Assembly: GCF_014692495.1 (NCBI RefSeq)
Contig: NZ_JACOIJ010000022.1
Coordinates: forward strand, 1 to 57,771
Reading direction: 5' to 3'
Length of the DNA: 57,771 nucleotides
Origin: Sphingobacterium litopenaei
Lineage (GTDB): Bacteria; Bacteroidota; Bacteroidia; Sphingobacteriales; Sphingobacteriaceae
In this document: positions 18,239-27,415 of the stretch, one piece after another
How the letters are laid out: each line of letters opens with the position of its first letter
Numbering within the stretch: position 1 is the stretch's first letter
Notes under the pieces: generated by a model
Seen by the model: only the letters and a program-made list of their open reading frames with translations
Databases searched by the model: none
Told to the model about the DNA's origin: nothing
Translations under genes and position numbers: made by a program

Positions 18239-19336
18239 ATGAACAAATCTATATACATTTTAGCCGCATTATTGTTTGTTTTAAACAGTTGTGCCAACAA
18301 AGAAGAAAAAAAAACAGTTGAAGTAAATAAAAATGAAACCTTCTGTTTAAATGATCAATTGAAAAAGTCAACAACTATTTCTACAATTTCTGAACAACCT
18401 ATTCACGAGCAGCTAACGCTTACAGGTAAGGTTGAATATAATGAGAATGATTTAGTAGCTCATAAAAGTTTACTACAAGGGGTCGTTAATAGTGTCAATT
18501 TCGAATTGGGCGATTATGTCCGTCAAGGGCAAGTATTAGCCGTTGTAAAATCTGCCGAAGTTCAGGGGATAACACAAGAACGTCGTTATTACCAAAATCA
18601 GATTGATTTATTACGCAAACAAATACAATCAAAAAATGAATTATTAAAAGATGGTATGAGTTCACAACCTGAGGTTTTAGCATTAGAGCATGAACTACAA
18701 GCAGCTCAAATTGAATGGGATAAAATCAATTCAACTTTAAAAATGTATCGTGCAATAGGTGACGAGCAGTTCCAAATTTTGGCGCCTAAAAACGGATACA
18801 TTGTTCAGAAAAATATCAGTTCTGGTCAATCTATATCTAATGATGCAGACGAAGCTTTGTTTTCAATTTCTAACTTAAAACAAGTGTGGGTAATGGTGAA
18901 TATTTACGCGAGTAATTTAAAATACATTAAACAAGGCGATCACGTAAAAGTAAAAACGGTAGCGTTTCCTGACAGAATGTATGCGGGTAAAATTGATAAA
19001 ATATATAACATATTCGATGATAACGAACACGTTATTAAAGCCCGAGTAGTATTAGAAAATCAAGATTTAAACCTAATGCCTGGTTTAAGTGCGGATATCA
19101 TCATCGACAAAAAAAATGTGATTGGGACTGCTTTTGCAATTCCTAATTCAGCCAAAGTATTTGAGAATAATAAAGAATATGTTGTCGTTTATAAAGACGA
19201 TTGCTCAATGGAAGTTCGAAAAATTACGGCTATCGCATCCAATGCTGAATATACGTATGTAGAAGAAAAATTTGCAAAGAACGAGAAGGTTATCAGTTCG
19301 AATGCTTTGCTTTTAGTGGAAGAATTAAACAAATAA
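18239..19336 (+). CDS. Efflux RND periplasmic adaptor (CzcB/CusB-like lipoprotein)
   Basis: 365 residues with lipobox LFVLNSCAN (Cys about 19). After TGKVEYNENDLVAHKS a split lipoyl domain (GVVNSVNFELGDYVRQGQVLAVV and ILAPKNGYIVQKNISSGQSIS) flanks a coiled-coil hairpin (about 100-165). A beta-barrel domain (VWVMVNIYASNLKYIKQGDHVKV) and membrane-proximal domain follow. It bridges the RND pump and the TolC-like channel. The sequence lacks the extra metal-binding N-terminal region of some CzcB proteins and the Met-rich motif of CusB, so metal specificity is open. The gene is spaced 4 bases from each neighbour. Confidence 0.93.
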   Translation: MNKSIYILAALLFVLNSCANKEEKKTVEVNKNETFCLNDQLKKSTTISTISEQPIHEQLTLTGKVEYNENDLVAHKSLLQGVVNSVNFELGDYVRQGQVLAVVKSAEVQGITQERRYYQNQIDLLRKQIQSKNELLKDGMSSQPEVLALEHELQAAQIEWDKINSTLKMYRAIGDEQFQILAPKNGYIVQKNISSGQSISNDADEALFSISNLKQVWVMVNIYASNLKYIKQGDHVKVKTVAFPDRMYAGKIDKIYNIFDDNEHVIKARVVLENQDLNLMPGLSADIIIDKKNVIGTAFAIPNSAKVFENNKEYVVVYKDDCSMEVRKITAIASNAEYTYVEEKFAKNEKVISSNALLLVEELNK

Positions 19337-19340
19337 TCCG

Positions 19341-22300
19341 ATGCAGAAGTTAGTACAAGCAGTCGTAACCTTCTCGTTGCGCAATACCACATTTGTTATT
19401 TTCGCTACTTTAGCATTGCTTTTTGGTGGAATTTTCTCCTTAAAAAAGACACCTATTGAAGCATTTCCGGATGTAACCAATACCCGTGCACGTATTATTA
19501 CACAATGGACTGGTCGTAGTGCAGAAGAAATGGAAAAGTTAGTGACTTTACCTGTTTCTAAAGTGATGAATAGTATTCCGCATAAATCCAATATTCGTTC
19601 GATTTCATTATTTGGATTATCCGTCGTAACAGTACAATTTGAAGACGGAATTGATGATTTTTATGCGCAACAATATGTGTCTAACAAATTAAACGGTGTC
19701 GATTTACCACAAGGAGCCGACGCATCGATCGAACCGCCCTCGGGGGCTACTGGGGAAATTTTCCGTTATGTTATTAAAAGTGACTTGCCAATTAAAGAAG
19801 TCACCGCCATTCAAGATTGGGTGATCGAACGTGAATTGCTTTCTGTACCAGGTGTAGCGGATGTGGTGAGCTTTGGTGGTGAAGAAAAAATCTATGAGAT
19901 AAAAATCAATCCAACTGAACTAAAGAATTACGATTTATCACCATTGGATGTATACGAAGCCGTTTCTAAATCCAATGTAAATGTAGGTGGAGATGTTATT
20001 CAACAAGGAGATCAAGCGTATGTAGTACGTGGCGTGGGTTTGCTGGATAAAATTGAAGACATCGGTAATATTACGGTCAAACTGAATGGTTCTACACCCA
20101 TTTTAATTAAGAATGTTGCTGAAGTAATTGTTTCAAGTAAACCACGTTTAGGACAGGTCGGCTACAATGAACATGATGATTTGGTCGAAGGTATTGTGAT
20201 TATGCTTCGTGGTCAAAATCCATCAGAAGTTATTGGCAACTTGAAACAAAAAATTGAAGAGCTTAACGAACGTACTTTACCAGATAATGTCAAAATAGAA
20301 ACGGTAGTCGATCGTACCAAATTGGTCGACAATACAGTGAAAACGGTCGCAAAGAATATGGTTGAAGGTATATTATTGGTATCACTAATTGTATTTATTT
20401 TCTTGTACAATTGGAAGTCAACCTTCATCGTTGCATCGGTAATTCCATTGGCTTTTTTATTTGCCATTATTATGCTCAAAATTCAAGGTTTACCAGCGAA
20501 TTTAATTTCAATGGGAGCTTTAGATTTTGGATTATTACTCGAAGGGACGCTCGTGATTGTAGAAACGGTTTTTGTCGCTTTAGCCACCATGCAGCACAAA
20601 GTTGGGTCGGAGCGTTTTGCAAAAATGAGCAAAATGGGCGTGATTAAGAAAAGTGCGGGAAGTGTAGCATCTTATATCTTCTTTGCATTAATAATTCTTA
20701 TTGTAGCCTTATTACCCATTTTCTCTTTCCAAAAAGTAGAAGGAAAAATGTTTACACCATTAGCTTTTACATTGGGTTATGCTTTGTTAGGTTCGCTAAT
20801 CTTGAGTTTAACATATGTTCCAGCAATGTGTAAATTGTTATTCACTAAAAATATCGAAGAAAAAGAGAATTTCATTTCAAAATTTTGTATCAATTCAATT
20901 TACAAATTATTCAATATCTCATTCAAAGCCAAAACTTTAACAACAGCTGTATTTGTTGGACTCTTGGCGATTTGTTCAGTGAAATTTATGAATTACGGTT
21001 CGGAGTTTTTACCACAATTGAATGAGGGATCAATTTACGTGCGTGCCACTTTACCCAATAGTATCAATCTGAAAGAATCAACTCGATTAACCAAAGATAT
21101 GAAAACACTGCTATTGAAAGATACTGAGGAAATAGACTTTATCTTAACGCAAACAGGAAGGCCAAACGATGGTACCGATCCAACAGGGTTTTTTAATATC
21201 GAATTTAATATCCAGCTAAAAGACGAATCCGATTGGACGCGTACTATTTCGAAAGATGAAATCATCCAAGATATGCGTAATAAATTGGCTAATTATCCAG
21301 GAATTACCTTTGGATTCTCACAACCTATTCAGGATAATGTCGAAGAATATGTGGCGGGGGTAAAAAGTTCTTTGGTAATTAAAATTTTTGGTGACGATTT
21401 ATACGATTTAGAAAATTATGCTAATAAAGTATCTACATCCATTGGAAAAGTAAAAGGTATTACCGACATTAATGTATACAAAAATATTGGTTTACCTGAA
21501 TTGAAAATTCAATTACACGATACCAAAATGGCACGTTATGGTATCAGTACGGCCGATGTTCAAGCCGTAATTGAAATGACAATTGGAGGTCAAGCAGCTA
21601 CTAAATTCTATGAGAATGATCGACAGTTTGATGTAATTCTACGTTTCGAGAAAGAATACCGTGACTCTCCTGAAAAGATTGGTAATATTCTAATTCCAAC
21701 AAGTAACGGACAAAATGTACCGCTACAAGAAATAGCAACGATTGGCTACAAAACAGGTCCTGCTTTTATTTACCGTGAAGGAAACAGCCGTTACATTGGT
21801 GTTGGTTTTAGTATAGATGGGCGTGATTTAGGTTCAACGATTTCGGAAGCAAAAGAAGTGGTAGCTAAAGAAGTGGAACTTCCAAAAGATAACTATATGG
21901 AATGGGCAGGTGAGTTCGAAAGTAAAGAACGTGCTTCAAAACAATTAATGACAGTAATTCCAATTTCTTTAGTCCTAATTCTGTTGTTATTGTATAGTAA
22001 TTTCGGAAATATGAAAGATGCGGCATTGGCAGCAATCACAATTCCATTTGCTTTTATTGGAGGATTTCTATCCTTATGGATCACCAATACTATCTTTGGA
22101 ATTTCCGCAGGAATTGGATTAATCATTTTGTTTGGAGTTAATACCATCAATGGGATTATCCTAATAGCTGTAATGAAAGATAATCTAAAAGAATATCCAT
22201 TGATAAAAGCTATTAAATTAGGCGTGAAAGACCGTATCCGTTCCATCTTAATGATTGCTCTAATGGGCTCATTGGGTTTATTACCAGCAGCCTTATCTAC

Positions 22301-22430
22301 TGGAATGGGTTCTGAAATCCAAAAACCGTTAGCCATTATGATTGTAGGTGGATTAATGATTTGCTTGGTTTTATCTTTTACGGTATTGCCTACAGTCTTT
22401 TATTACGCGTATCGCAAGAATAAGTTATAG
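19341..22430 (+). CDS. Heavy-metal efflux RND transporter (CzcA/CusA family)
   Basis: 1029 residues with the RND plan of 12 transmembrane helices and two large periplasmic loops. HME features include FPDVTNTRARIITQWTGRSAEEMEKLVTLPV near the N terminus, ISLFGLSVVTVQFEDG, PANLISMGALDFGLLLEGTLVIVE in helix 4, and the final LGLLPAALSTGMGSEIQKPLA. In the helix-4 motif, normally DFGxxxDGAxxxxEN in Zn/Co/Cd pumps, the second acidic position is Glu and the trailing Asn is Thr. The Met pairs of Cu/Ag pumps are not apparent. It takes metal ions from cytoplasm or periplasm and drives them out with the proton gradient. It ends the regulator-kinase-channel-adaptor-pump operon. Confidence 0.95.
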   Translation: MQKLVQAVVTFSLRNTTFVIFATLALLFGGIFSLKKTPIEAFPDVTNTRARIITQWTGRSAEEMEKLVTLPVSKVMNSIPHKSNIRSISLFGLSVVTVQFEDGIDDFYAQQYVSNKLNGVDLPQGADASIEPPSGATGEIFRYVIKSDLPIKEVTAIQDWVIERELLSVPGVADVVSFGGEEKIYEIKINPTELKNYDLSPLDVYEAVSKSNVNVGGDVIQQGDQAYVVRGVGLLDKIEDIGNITVKLNGSTPILIKNVAEVIVSSKPRLGQVGYNEHDDLVEGIVIMLRGQNPSEVIGNLKQKIEELNERTLPDNVKIETVVDRTKLVDNTVKTVAKNMVEGILLVSLIVFIFLYNWKSTFIVASVIPLAFLFAIIMLKIQGLPANLISMGALDFGLLLEGTLVIVETVFVALATMQHKVGSERFAKMSKMGVIKKSAGSVASYIFFALIILIVALLPIFSFQKVEGKMFTPLAFTLGYALLGSLILSLTYVPAMCKLLFTKNIEEKENFISKFCINSIYKLFNISFKAKTLTTAVFVGLLAICSVKFMNYGSEFLPQLNEGSIYVRATLPNSINLKESTRLTKDMKTLLLKDTEEIDFILTQTGRPNDGTDPTGFFNIEFNIQLKDESDWTRTISKDEIIQDMRNKLANYPGITFGFSQPIQDNVEEYVAGVKSSLVIKIFGDDLYDLENYANKVSTSIGKVKGITDINVYKNIGLPELKIQLHDTKMARYGISTADVQAVIEMTIGGQAATKFYENDRQFDVILRFEKEYRDSPEKIGNILIPTSNGQNVPLQEIATIGYKTGPAFIYREGNSRYIGVGFSIDGRDLGSTISEAKEVVAKEVELPKDNYMEWAGEFESKERASKQLMTVIPISLVLILLLLYSNFGNMKDAALAAITIPFAFIGGFLSLWITNTIFGISAGIGLIILFGVNTINGIILIAVMKDNLKEYPLIKAIKLGVKDRIRSILMIALMGSLGLLPAALSTGMGSEIQKPLAIMIVGGLMICLVLSFTVLPTVFYYAYRKNKL

Positions 22431-22529
22431 TGACTTATAGGTTTTACCTAACTAACTTATTTTTTGGTATAACATAACACCACAAAAGTCAAGTACCATA
22501 AAAATTTATATATAATCTGTACAGTGTTT

Positions 22530-22688
22530 TCAGCAGTCCAAAAGGAATTGCTGAAAATTAACTGTTCCCACAAAGCTAAAGGCTTTTCGTCCCTTAGCTT
22601 GATGTGCTGACAATATACCGACTAAAGTTGGCTGGACTAGTCCTTGCCAATCTGCATAAACGTAAATATCTGTTTTATTAACCGACAT
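22530..22688 (-). pseudogene. HipA N-terminal fragment
   Basis: ATG at 22688, just after the hipB-like stop at 22690, opens a 52-codon frame ending in TGA at 22530. It reads YVYADWQGLVQPTLVGILSAHQAKGRKAFSF, which matches the start of HipA kinases (short N-terminal subdomain with W.G, IG.L and G...FSF). The frame is lost where Y-(D/E)..WL is expected and the kinase core is missing. The toxin is therefore dead, or at most an N-terminal peptide is made. Confidence 0.75.
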
Positions 22689-22689
22689 A

Positions 22690-22971
22690 TTATAATAATT
22701 CTAGATCTTGAAGCTTACGACCCAAAATATCATCTGATGCTAATTTTAAAACATCTTCTTGTAAACCTAAGACACGTAATACATTAAAATAGGCTCCCAT
22801 AGCAACGCTCGGATTTCCCTTTTCTATAAGATACAATGTTGAACGAGCAATGCCGGCACGCTCTGCAACTTGTATCGCTGTCAGCTTTCGACGTTTTCGA
22901 GCAAGTTTTATATTTTCCCCCATTTGTTCTAAAAGTATCTGAAACTTTGGAAGAACAACCTGTTTTCGCAT
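22690..22971 (-). CDS. HipB-like XRE-family antitoxin/repressor
   Basis: 93 residues with a clear helix-turn-helix (GENIKLARKRRKLTAIQVAERAGIARSTLYLIEKG, about 18-52) and a C-terminal tail as in Bacteroidota HipB-type regulators. The following gene starts like HipA but is truncated, so this is an orphaned antitoxin that may persist as an autoregulator. A 9-bp inverted repeat lies 9 bases upstream of the start and probably is its operator. Confidence 0.85.
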   Translation of the reverse strand: MRKQVVLPKFQILLEQMGENIKLARKRRKLTAIQVAERAGIARSTLYLIEKGNPSVAMGAYFNVLRVLGLQEDVLKLASDDILGRKLQDLELL

Positions 22972-22980
22972 AATGTGATT

Positions 22981-23019
22981 GTTATTTCAAACAAAAATAC
23001 AAACTATGGATGAAATAAC
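22981..23019 (-). promoter_or_regulatory. Operator/promoter of the hipB-like gene
   Basis: Perfect inverted repeat GTTATTTCA (22981-22989) / TGAAATAAC (23011-23019) with a 21-bp centre. The centre contains TATTTTTG on the minus strand (22992-22999), a match to the Bacteroidota -7 element TAnnTTTG, placed about 20 bases before the start codon. Repressor binding across the repeat would cover the promoter. This is inferred from position. Confidence 0.5.
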
Positions 23020-23271
23020 ATACATAAAAATGATACTGAATGACAAAATAAAATAAGAGCAAACTATTTACCTACACCTTATCTACAAACTTTATATATT
23101 TGCAAGATATTGTCATGGTTTAAGACGTCAAAAAAGTAGTTACATAGGAAGGTATTAAATAAAGAGTATGGTATGGAATATTCAAAAGTCATATGAAGCT
23201 AAAATTCTACCTATCCATACTTCTTAGACTGCTTCAGAACTCTTATTAGCTCAAATTTGTAATTTTAAATT

Positions 23272-23463
23272 ATGATTAAATCTTTATCACAAGAGTTATT
23301 TGATGAGGGTTATAATGTGTTATTAAACCGTGAACCTTTGAAAATTGAAGGTAGTATTCAGGATTTTATAAAAAGTCAAGACGTTAAAGATCCATCAGTA
23401 TATAAAATAGCTGATTTACTTAAACTAAGCAGAAAAGAACTAGAAATTCTCATTCTCAAATAA
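23272..23463 (+). CDS. Small hypothetical protein, 63 residues
   Basis: Begins at ATG 23272 and ends at TAA. The product is charged and helical (LFDEGYNVLLNREPLKI, IADLLKLSRKELEILILK) with no signal or membrane segment. The last part looks like a short helix-turn-helix-like or adaptor helix, but I do not recognise a family. No ribosome-binding site stands out, and it lies in a region of IS debris. It may be a real orphan gene or a gene end. Confidence 0.45.
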   Translation: MIKSLSQELFDEGYNVLLNREPLKIEGSIQDFIKSQDVKDPSVYKIADLLKLSRKELEILILK

Positions 23464-23880
23464 ATAATAAAAACGTTTTTTATAAAAGAAACATTCTGTT
23501 CTTCAGAAATAAAAATCTCTTGCAGTAGCCAAATCGCAATTTATTTTTAATGTGAGTAGTATACTTCCTACACCCTTGCACTTATAACCTTAAAGCTATA
23601 TTTAAGAAAAACATACTTTCTCTTTAATGAAATTATCCCTTTTATATTGTCTATAACGGAGGTCAATGGGCCAGTTGATTAGGTTTAATTTGCCAATTAT
23701 ATCGGAGGACGTTGGGACACTTTCAATTAAACTGCTTAAGTTGCTGTTGTATAACCATATGATCACAGCATAGCAGGACACCTCTAGCAATTACACGATT
23801 GAGACCGAATTTAGCGAATAATTATTTCAAATCATGTATTCATTTTCATTTATTATGAACAATTGTAATCGGTAATTCAG
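23464..23880. other. Intergenic, no clear gene
   Basis: A 62-codon minus-strand frame (23602-23790) has a protein-like tail (LINWPIDLRYRQYKRDNF), but I cannot assign it and it lacks context. The right part leads into the IS21 left end. Confidence 0.35.
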
Positions 23881-23904
23881 AATACACAATTTTTGGTAAT
23901 TATG

Positions 23905-24158
23905 AGTGCAGCAGAAATGGCAAGAATGGTGCAGCGTTTTTGGCAATAAAGAGTGCAGCATAATTGGCAATAATAAATACATAGTTCATCTTTTGGAACA
24001 TAGAGTTCCAAAAGAAAAAACAAGCTTTGTCATAGCAATAAGACAAAGTAATTATGAACTATTATTTAAATAAACTTATGACCTATCAGGAGGTTCACAA
24101 AATGTATCGAGAAGGTAATTCGATACGCAAAATTTCAGAACATTTAGGACTGAATTGA
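23905..24158 (+). mobile_element. IS21-family left end with istA start (remnant)
   Basis: Three direct repeats of about 19 bp (AGTGCAGCAGAAATGGCAA at 23905-23923, with variants at 23928-23946 and 23952-23970) recur every 23-24 bp, as the multiple transposase-binding sites of IS21 ends do. They are followed by the first 26 codons of an IstA-like gene (24078-24158), MTYQEVHKMYREGNSIRKI with SEHLGLN, then TGA. The rest of istA and all of istB are gone. The piece marks a former insertion just left of the fbp-gap operon. Confidence 0.65.
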
Positions 24159-24275
24159 CCCCAACAATATTTTCTTCTGCAGTAATATATTCGTGCAAAA
24201 ATTTAATATTATATAGATAAAAATTACTCAACAAAAAGAATGGACCGGTAATTAATTAAATTTCATAAAATAGAA

Positions 24276-24297
24276 AAAGGCCCATAAATGGGCCTTT
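24276..24297 (-). terminator. Terminator of the gap-fbp operon
   Basis: Stem AAAGGCCCA / TGGGCCTTT with a 4-nt loop, followed on the minus strand by a T-rich run (complement of CATAAAATAGAAAAA). It lies 15 bases beyond the fructose-bisphosphatase stop. This is a textbook intrinsic terminator. Confidence 0.88.
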
Positions 24298-24312
24298 GCA
24301 CACAACACTAAT

Positions 24313-25326
24313 CTAACAACTATAAAACAAATGATTGTCAATACTTGCATTTTTATAAAGGTGTAAAACCTTTTTGACCATATTATAACTACCTGCAATA
24401 AAGGGTACTTTTTGATGACTACTCATAATAGGAATATCTAGAACAGGTCTCATTCCGTCTATAGCTAATCCTCCAGCCCTTTCAATAATAAGAGCTATTG
24501 GGTTACATTCATATATTAATCGCAACTTTCCATTTGGAAAAAGCGCCGTAGATGGATAAAGAAAAATACCACCATGAAACAATGTTCTATGAATATCGGC
24601 TACCATAGATCCAATATACCTAGACTTATAGGGGAGCATATTTTCTTGGTCATGATGTTTACAAAATTTCAGATACTCTTTTACCTGTCCAGGAAACTCA
24701 TTTAAATTTCCTTCATTTACTGAATATGTATAACCCTCCTTGGATAATTTTATATTATCATGAGTTAAGACAAACTCTCCTAATTCAGAATTTAAAGTAA
24801 AACCAAAAACCTGTTTTCCATAGGTAAAAATAAACATTGTCACTGGTCCATATATTAAATAGCCACCGCAGCATTGATTACGTCCCGATTTTAATGACAA
24901 GCTGTTCTTTGACGCTGGTTTATCTTGAACATAAATTGAAAATATTGACCCAACGGATACATTCACATCAATGTTGGATGATCCGTCAAGTGGGTCAATA
25001 CACACAGTAAAAATAGATTGGTTTGGAATTGGATCTAGCTCTAAAATCTCTTTATACTCTTCAGATATCAGGTAAGAGCATACCCTCCCATCTTTAAGAG
25101 TATTTAAAAAAATATCATGCGCCATAATGTCAAGCTGATGTTGCTTTTCGCCGTGGACATTTGTACTTGAATTAATAATAGATTTACTAAAAGCGTACTT
25201 CTTAATTTGAGCGTCTAATAACTTACCAGATATAGAAATATCAACAATTAATTTCGCTAATTCAGTACCCAGCTCACCACGGTTAACCTCTTGTCTTAGA
25301 AATTGATGTAAATTTTTAAATTTCAT
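24313..25326 (-). CDS. fbp: Class I fructose-1,6-bisphosphatase
   Basis: 337 residues, normal for class I FBPase. It hydrolyses fructose-1,6-bisphosphate to fructose-6-phosphate in gluconeogenesis. Visible motifs are SEEYKEILEL (metal-binding Glu), the DPLDGSSNIDVNVSVGSIFSIY metal/substrate loop (about 112-133), YIGSMVADIHRTLFHGGIFLYPS (about 237-259, substrate-binding Tyr and Arg) and LIYECNPIALIIERAGG (about 269-285). All catalytic residues appear intact. It starts 3 bases after the GAPDH stop, so the two are co-transcribed. The pairing with GAPDH beside a conjugation module is unusual. Confidence 0.95.
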   Translation of the reverse strand: MKFKNLHQFLRQEVNRGELGTELAKLIVDISISGKLLDAQIKKYAFSKSIINSSTNVHGEKQHQLDIMAHDIFLNTLKDGRVCSYLISEEYKEILELDPIPNQSIFTVCIDPLDGSSNIDVNVSVGSIFSIYVQDKPASKNSLSLKSGRNQCCGGYLIYGPVTMFIFTYGKQVFGFTLNSELGEFVLTHDNIKLSKEGYTYSVNEGNLNEFPGQVKEYLKFCKHHDQENMLPYKSRYIGSMVADIHRTLFHGGIFLYPSTALFPNGKLRLIYECNPIALIIERAGGLAIDGMRPVLDIPIMSSHQKVPFIAGSYNMVKKVLHLYKNASIDNHLFYSC

Positions 25327-25329
25327 ACT

Positions 25330-26811
25330 TTAGAAAGTAACCGTTTCTTGTGATACGCCTTGTTTTATTACTTCATTATCTCCTAAAAGCGGTCTTTGGA
25401 TAGAGCTAGTGCTTAACCAACATGCAAATCCGAGTACCTGCATTGAATAGCCATATTCATTATCGTACCATACATATAGGGTAAGTGTGTGACCATCATG
25501 AGAAATATGCGTTGCACAACCATCCACAATACCTGAAGGAGAAAGACCTACGATATCCGAGGATACAAGATCCTCATCAAAAGATAAATCTATTTGTTTA
25601 TGTTTGGAGGGTGTGGCGGCTGAACGCATTATCAAGCTGTGCACCTCTGACACAGTAGTCTTTTTATTTAATTCAAGTATCAAAATTGCTAGCGACCCAT
25701 TGGATACCGGTACCCGAATTGCATTTGACGTTAATTTATCTTTTAGTACAGGAATTATTTTCGAAACTGCAGCACCTGCCCCCGTTTCAGTGATGACCAT
25801 ATTTAGTGCAGCAGCACGCCCCCTTCTATTTTTTGCATGCATATTATCCACTAAATTTTGATCATTAGTATAAGCATGTATGGTTTCTATATGCCCCTTT
25901 ATAATGCCAAATTCTTGTTGAATTAGATTAAGTACAGGGCTTATTGCATTGGTTGTACATGAAGCCGTAGAATATATAGGAGATAGAGTATCAGTGGCTA
26001 TATTATGGTTAATGCCAAACACAATATTAGGAATATCCTTGCCCGGCGCAGTAAGAATTACACTTTCAATCCCTAATCTCAAATGCATCGAAAGTGATTT
26101 AAGATCTCTGAACTGACCGGTATTATCAACCAAAATGGCATCTTTAATATCAAGCATGCTATAATCAATCTCCTGTGGATCATTAGCATTAATAAAACGG
26201 ATTGGTTTACCATTCACTATTATACTATGGGATTGCTCATCAATATCTATAACCCCTCGGAATGATCCATGAATAGAATCCTTTTGCAATAATGAAGCAC
26301 GCTTCTTGAGATACTTTATATCTATAGGATCTCGGGTTACCACGGCACGTAAATTAAGTTTAATTTTAAGGGCGGGATCTGTACATAACTCTCGAGCAAG
26401 TAATCTACCTATACGTCCAAAGCCATATAAAATAACATCTTTAGCCTCTTTATTATTATTTAGATGCAAGTACCATAATTTTGAAATAAGAGATTCTTTT
26501 GTAATAGCCTGCTCTTTAGGGAAACTTTCTTTAAGTTCACCGATATCAATTACCCCGGGTAGTTCAGGCAGTTGAATCAAATCCTTCAGTATATCTAGTA
26601 TAGCATTTAAGTTATAACTCTTTGCAGGATAAATTGGATCTCTATGAAAATTTAGAAGAAAATCGATCTTTTCATTCACGAGACTATAACCATGATATAG
26701 ACAAAGTACATTACGGTCTTTCCATAACATATTGGCTAAAAGATTTACTGTTAAACATTCTTGCTGTTGATTCTTATACTGAATCATACTAGTAGATAAA
26801 TTGCTAGTCAT
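25330..26811 (-). CDS. gap: Glyceraldehyde-3-phosphate dehydrogenase, long form
   Basis: 493 residues. A roughly 125-residue N-terminal extension precedes the NAD(P)-binding fold (VILYGFGRIGRLLARELCTD, about 126-145). The catalytic Cys is in STASCTTNAISPVLNLI, the catalytic His in IETIHAYTNDQ, and the C terminus has VWYDNEYGYSMQVLGFACWL. The family normally has about 335 residues; long forms with such an extension occur in Bacteroidota and some proteobacteria. It oxidises glyceraldehyde-3-phosphate to 1,3-bisphosphoglycerate or runs in reverse. Partnered with FBPase, it could favour the gluconeogenic direction (inference). ATG 26811 was chosen; an internal Met at residue 9 is an alternative start. 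Confidence 0.93.
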   Translation of the reverse strand: MTSNLSTSMIQYKNQQQECLTVNLLANMLWKDRNVLCLYHGYSLVNEKIDFLLNFHRDPIYPAKSYNLNAILDILKDLIQLPELPGVIDIGELKESFPKEQAITKESLISKLWYLHLNNNKEAKDVILYGFGRIGRLLARELCTDPALKIKLNLRAVVTRDPIDIKYLKKRASLLQKDSIHGSFRGVIDIDEQSHSIIVNGKPIRFINANDPQEIDYSMLDIKDAILVDNTGQFRDLKSLSMHLRLGIESVILTAPGKDIPNIVFGINHNIATDTLSPIYSTASCTTNAISPVLNLIQQEFGIIKGHIETIHAYTNDQNLVDNMHAKNRRGRAAALNMVITETGAGAAVSKIIPVLKDKLTSNAIRVPVSNGSLAILILELNKKTTVSEVHSLIMRSAATPSKHKQIDLSFDEDLVSSDIVGLSPSGIVDGCATHISHDGHTLTLYVWYDNEYGYSMQVLGFACWLSTSSIQRPLLGDNEVIKQGVSQETVTF

Positions 26812-27415
26812 TATAATTGAGTTAATGATGCAAAGCTATCTCAATAGTCTTAATTACAAAACCAATATTTAATGATTTAATAATTTTTAACAGTCATATT
26901 TTTGAATATTACAATTATTTGAATACATAAGAATGTTTTATTATGATTTTGATAATTTAACAGTTTTATAATCTACAATTATTTATCTATTAATTAGATG
27001 GGCTATCTAATTATTATACTCAATATTTAAGAACCATACTTAATTAAAAGAATTTCACCGAAAATCCTATTGAATAATTCTTCTATAAGTTTATTTTCCA
27101 CCTCCTGCTCCCCAGCAGCACTGATTTTTAATCAACCCTCTATATTAAATCATATTTTATTTCGCACACAAAAAAAATCACAACACGCTGAATAACAGGT
27201 TTTTAACACAAGACAAAACTTAAAGTGAAATATAATTATTCACCCATACACACTGTTAATAAAAGGTTATAATTTATTGATTTGATAAAAATTAAAAAAT
27301 ATGCTTTTAGAGATTCATTTATAAATCGACTTATGAAATATATAAAGAAAATAAACAGTTTTTCCATTTAATCAGCTTTAGCTCTAATTAATTAATTCCA
27401 GAGGCCTATTTCATA
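26812..27415. other. Long AT-rich intergenic region between gap and the mobilisation genes
   Basis: It should hold the divergent promoter of the gap-fbp operon. A 9-bp perfect palindrome arm pair (TAATTAGAT at 26991-26999, ATCTAATTA at 27005-27013, loop GGGCT) could be an operator. A short CTGCT/AGCAG hairpin lies near 27106-27120. No gene is recognised. Confidence 0.45.

Noticed and set aside
23602..23790. 62-codon minus-strand frame
   Set aside because: No recognised family, start signal or context; kept only as a note on the intergenic stretch.
23905..23970. Three regularly spaced repeats that could suggest a CRISPR array
   Set aside because: The units are degenerate, the gaps are only 4-5 bp, and an IstA start follows; they fit IS21 transposase-binding sites.
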